Source of the DNA: an uncultured Methylococcaceae bacterium
Lineage (GTDB): Bacteria > Pseudomonadota > Gammaproteobacteria > Methylococcales > Methylomonadaceae
Assembly: GCA_903939355.1 (NCBI GenBank)
Contig: CAJAHC010000508.1
Span: 1 to 6,489, forward strand
Length of the DNA stretch: 6,489 nucleotides
Direction of reading: 5' to 3'
How positions within the stretch are numbered: position 1 is the first letter of the stretch; each line of letters begins with the position of its first letter. Under the pieces are notes generated by a model. It did not search any database. It saw nothing but the letters and a program-made list of their open reading frames with translations, and was not told the origin of the DNA. Below are positions 6,256 to 6,489 of this stretch, piece after piece. Position numbers and translations under genes: made by a program.

Positions 6256-6489
6256 ATGGCGTGGAAAAACTTACAACAAACGACATGGGTTGATGTGATG
6301 CTGATTGAATATGAGGCCTTAAAAGAACTAGATGATGTTCATGAACTTATTAATTGGTCAAGAATTGAAAGTTTACTTACTGGGCTTCATTCCAGCCCTC
6401 TCGGCGAAAAAGCCTGGCCACCTTTAATGATGTTTAAAGCGTTATTGTTGCAAAGTTGGTATGCATTAAGTGATCCGGCTTTAGAAAAA
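6174..6489 (+). mobile_element. Insertion sequence of the IS5 family, left part
   Basis: The element is recognised from its transposase (start 6256). The left boundary at 6174 is a guess from a terminal-repeat-like sequence. The right end and any target duplication are outside the window, so completeness is unknown. Confidence 0.5.
6256..6489 (+). CDS. IS5-family transposase, N-terminal part (cut by the window edge)
   Basis: From ATG 6256 a frame stays open for 78 codons to the last base. AGGT at 6245-6248 gives a good ribosome site 7 bases upstream. The fragment ends with the run PPLMMFKALLLQSWYALSDP followed by ALEK, typical of the N-terminal DUF772 domain of IS5-family transposases; the LSDPxLE motif is like that of IS1106-type proteins. 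The DDE catalytic domain lies beyond the window, so it cannot be said whether the gene is intact. The element would mark a recent or ongoing rearrangement point next to the glycosyltransferase genes. Confidence 0.85.
   Translation, partial: MAWKNLQQTTWVDVMLIEYEALKELDDVHELINWSRIESLLTGLHSSPLGEKAWPPLMMFKALLLQSWYALSDPALEK

Overview
The window looks like an accessory cell-envelope glycosylation locus of a Gram-negative bacterium, probably a gammaproteobacterium. A methanotroph-like or nitrifier-like host is only a guess from protein style and the hairpin-rich repeat; nothing here fixes the genus. No tRNA, rRNA or CRISPR array was seen.

Layout, left to right. Bases 19-193 form a block of three stem-loops that looks like an intergenic repeat. 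Directly against it, on the minus strand (719 down to about 195), lies a decayed membrane glycosyltransferase gene of the GT39/ArnT type, with two in-frame stops, a frameshift, apparent internal deletions and a lost 3' end. Bases 720-1149 hold no gene. Then come three tightly packed plus-strand genes: a HAD-phosphatase/UbiA-prenyltransferase fusion (1150-2589), a 121-residue SMR/EmrE-like membrane protein (2593-2958), and a 555-residue polytopic GT-C-type glycosyltransferase (2937-4604, overlapping its neighbour). After a 171-base gap with a possible promoter lies a fourth membrane protein (4776-6074), probably also GT-C-like but not assignable to a named family. The window ends inside an IS5-family transposase gene (from 6256).

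How the genes may work together. The UbiA half resembles decaprenyl-phosphate phosphoribosyltransferase, which joins PRPP to a polyprenyl phosphate. The fused HAD half could remove the 5-phosphate to leave polyprenyl-phosphoryl-ribose. The SMR-like protein resembles the ArnE/ArnF lipid-sugar flippase type and could move the carrier to the periplasmic face. The GT-C protein could then transfer the pentose to an envelope acceptor. This is an inference from family resemblance and gene order. The DprE1/DprE2 epimerase pair that would turn ribose into arabinose is not in the window. The pseudogene, the repeat block, the AT-rich fourth gene and the insertion sequence suggest a locus with a history of gene gain and loss.
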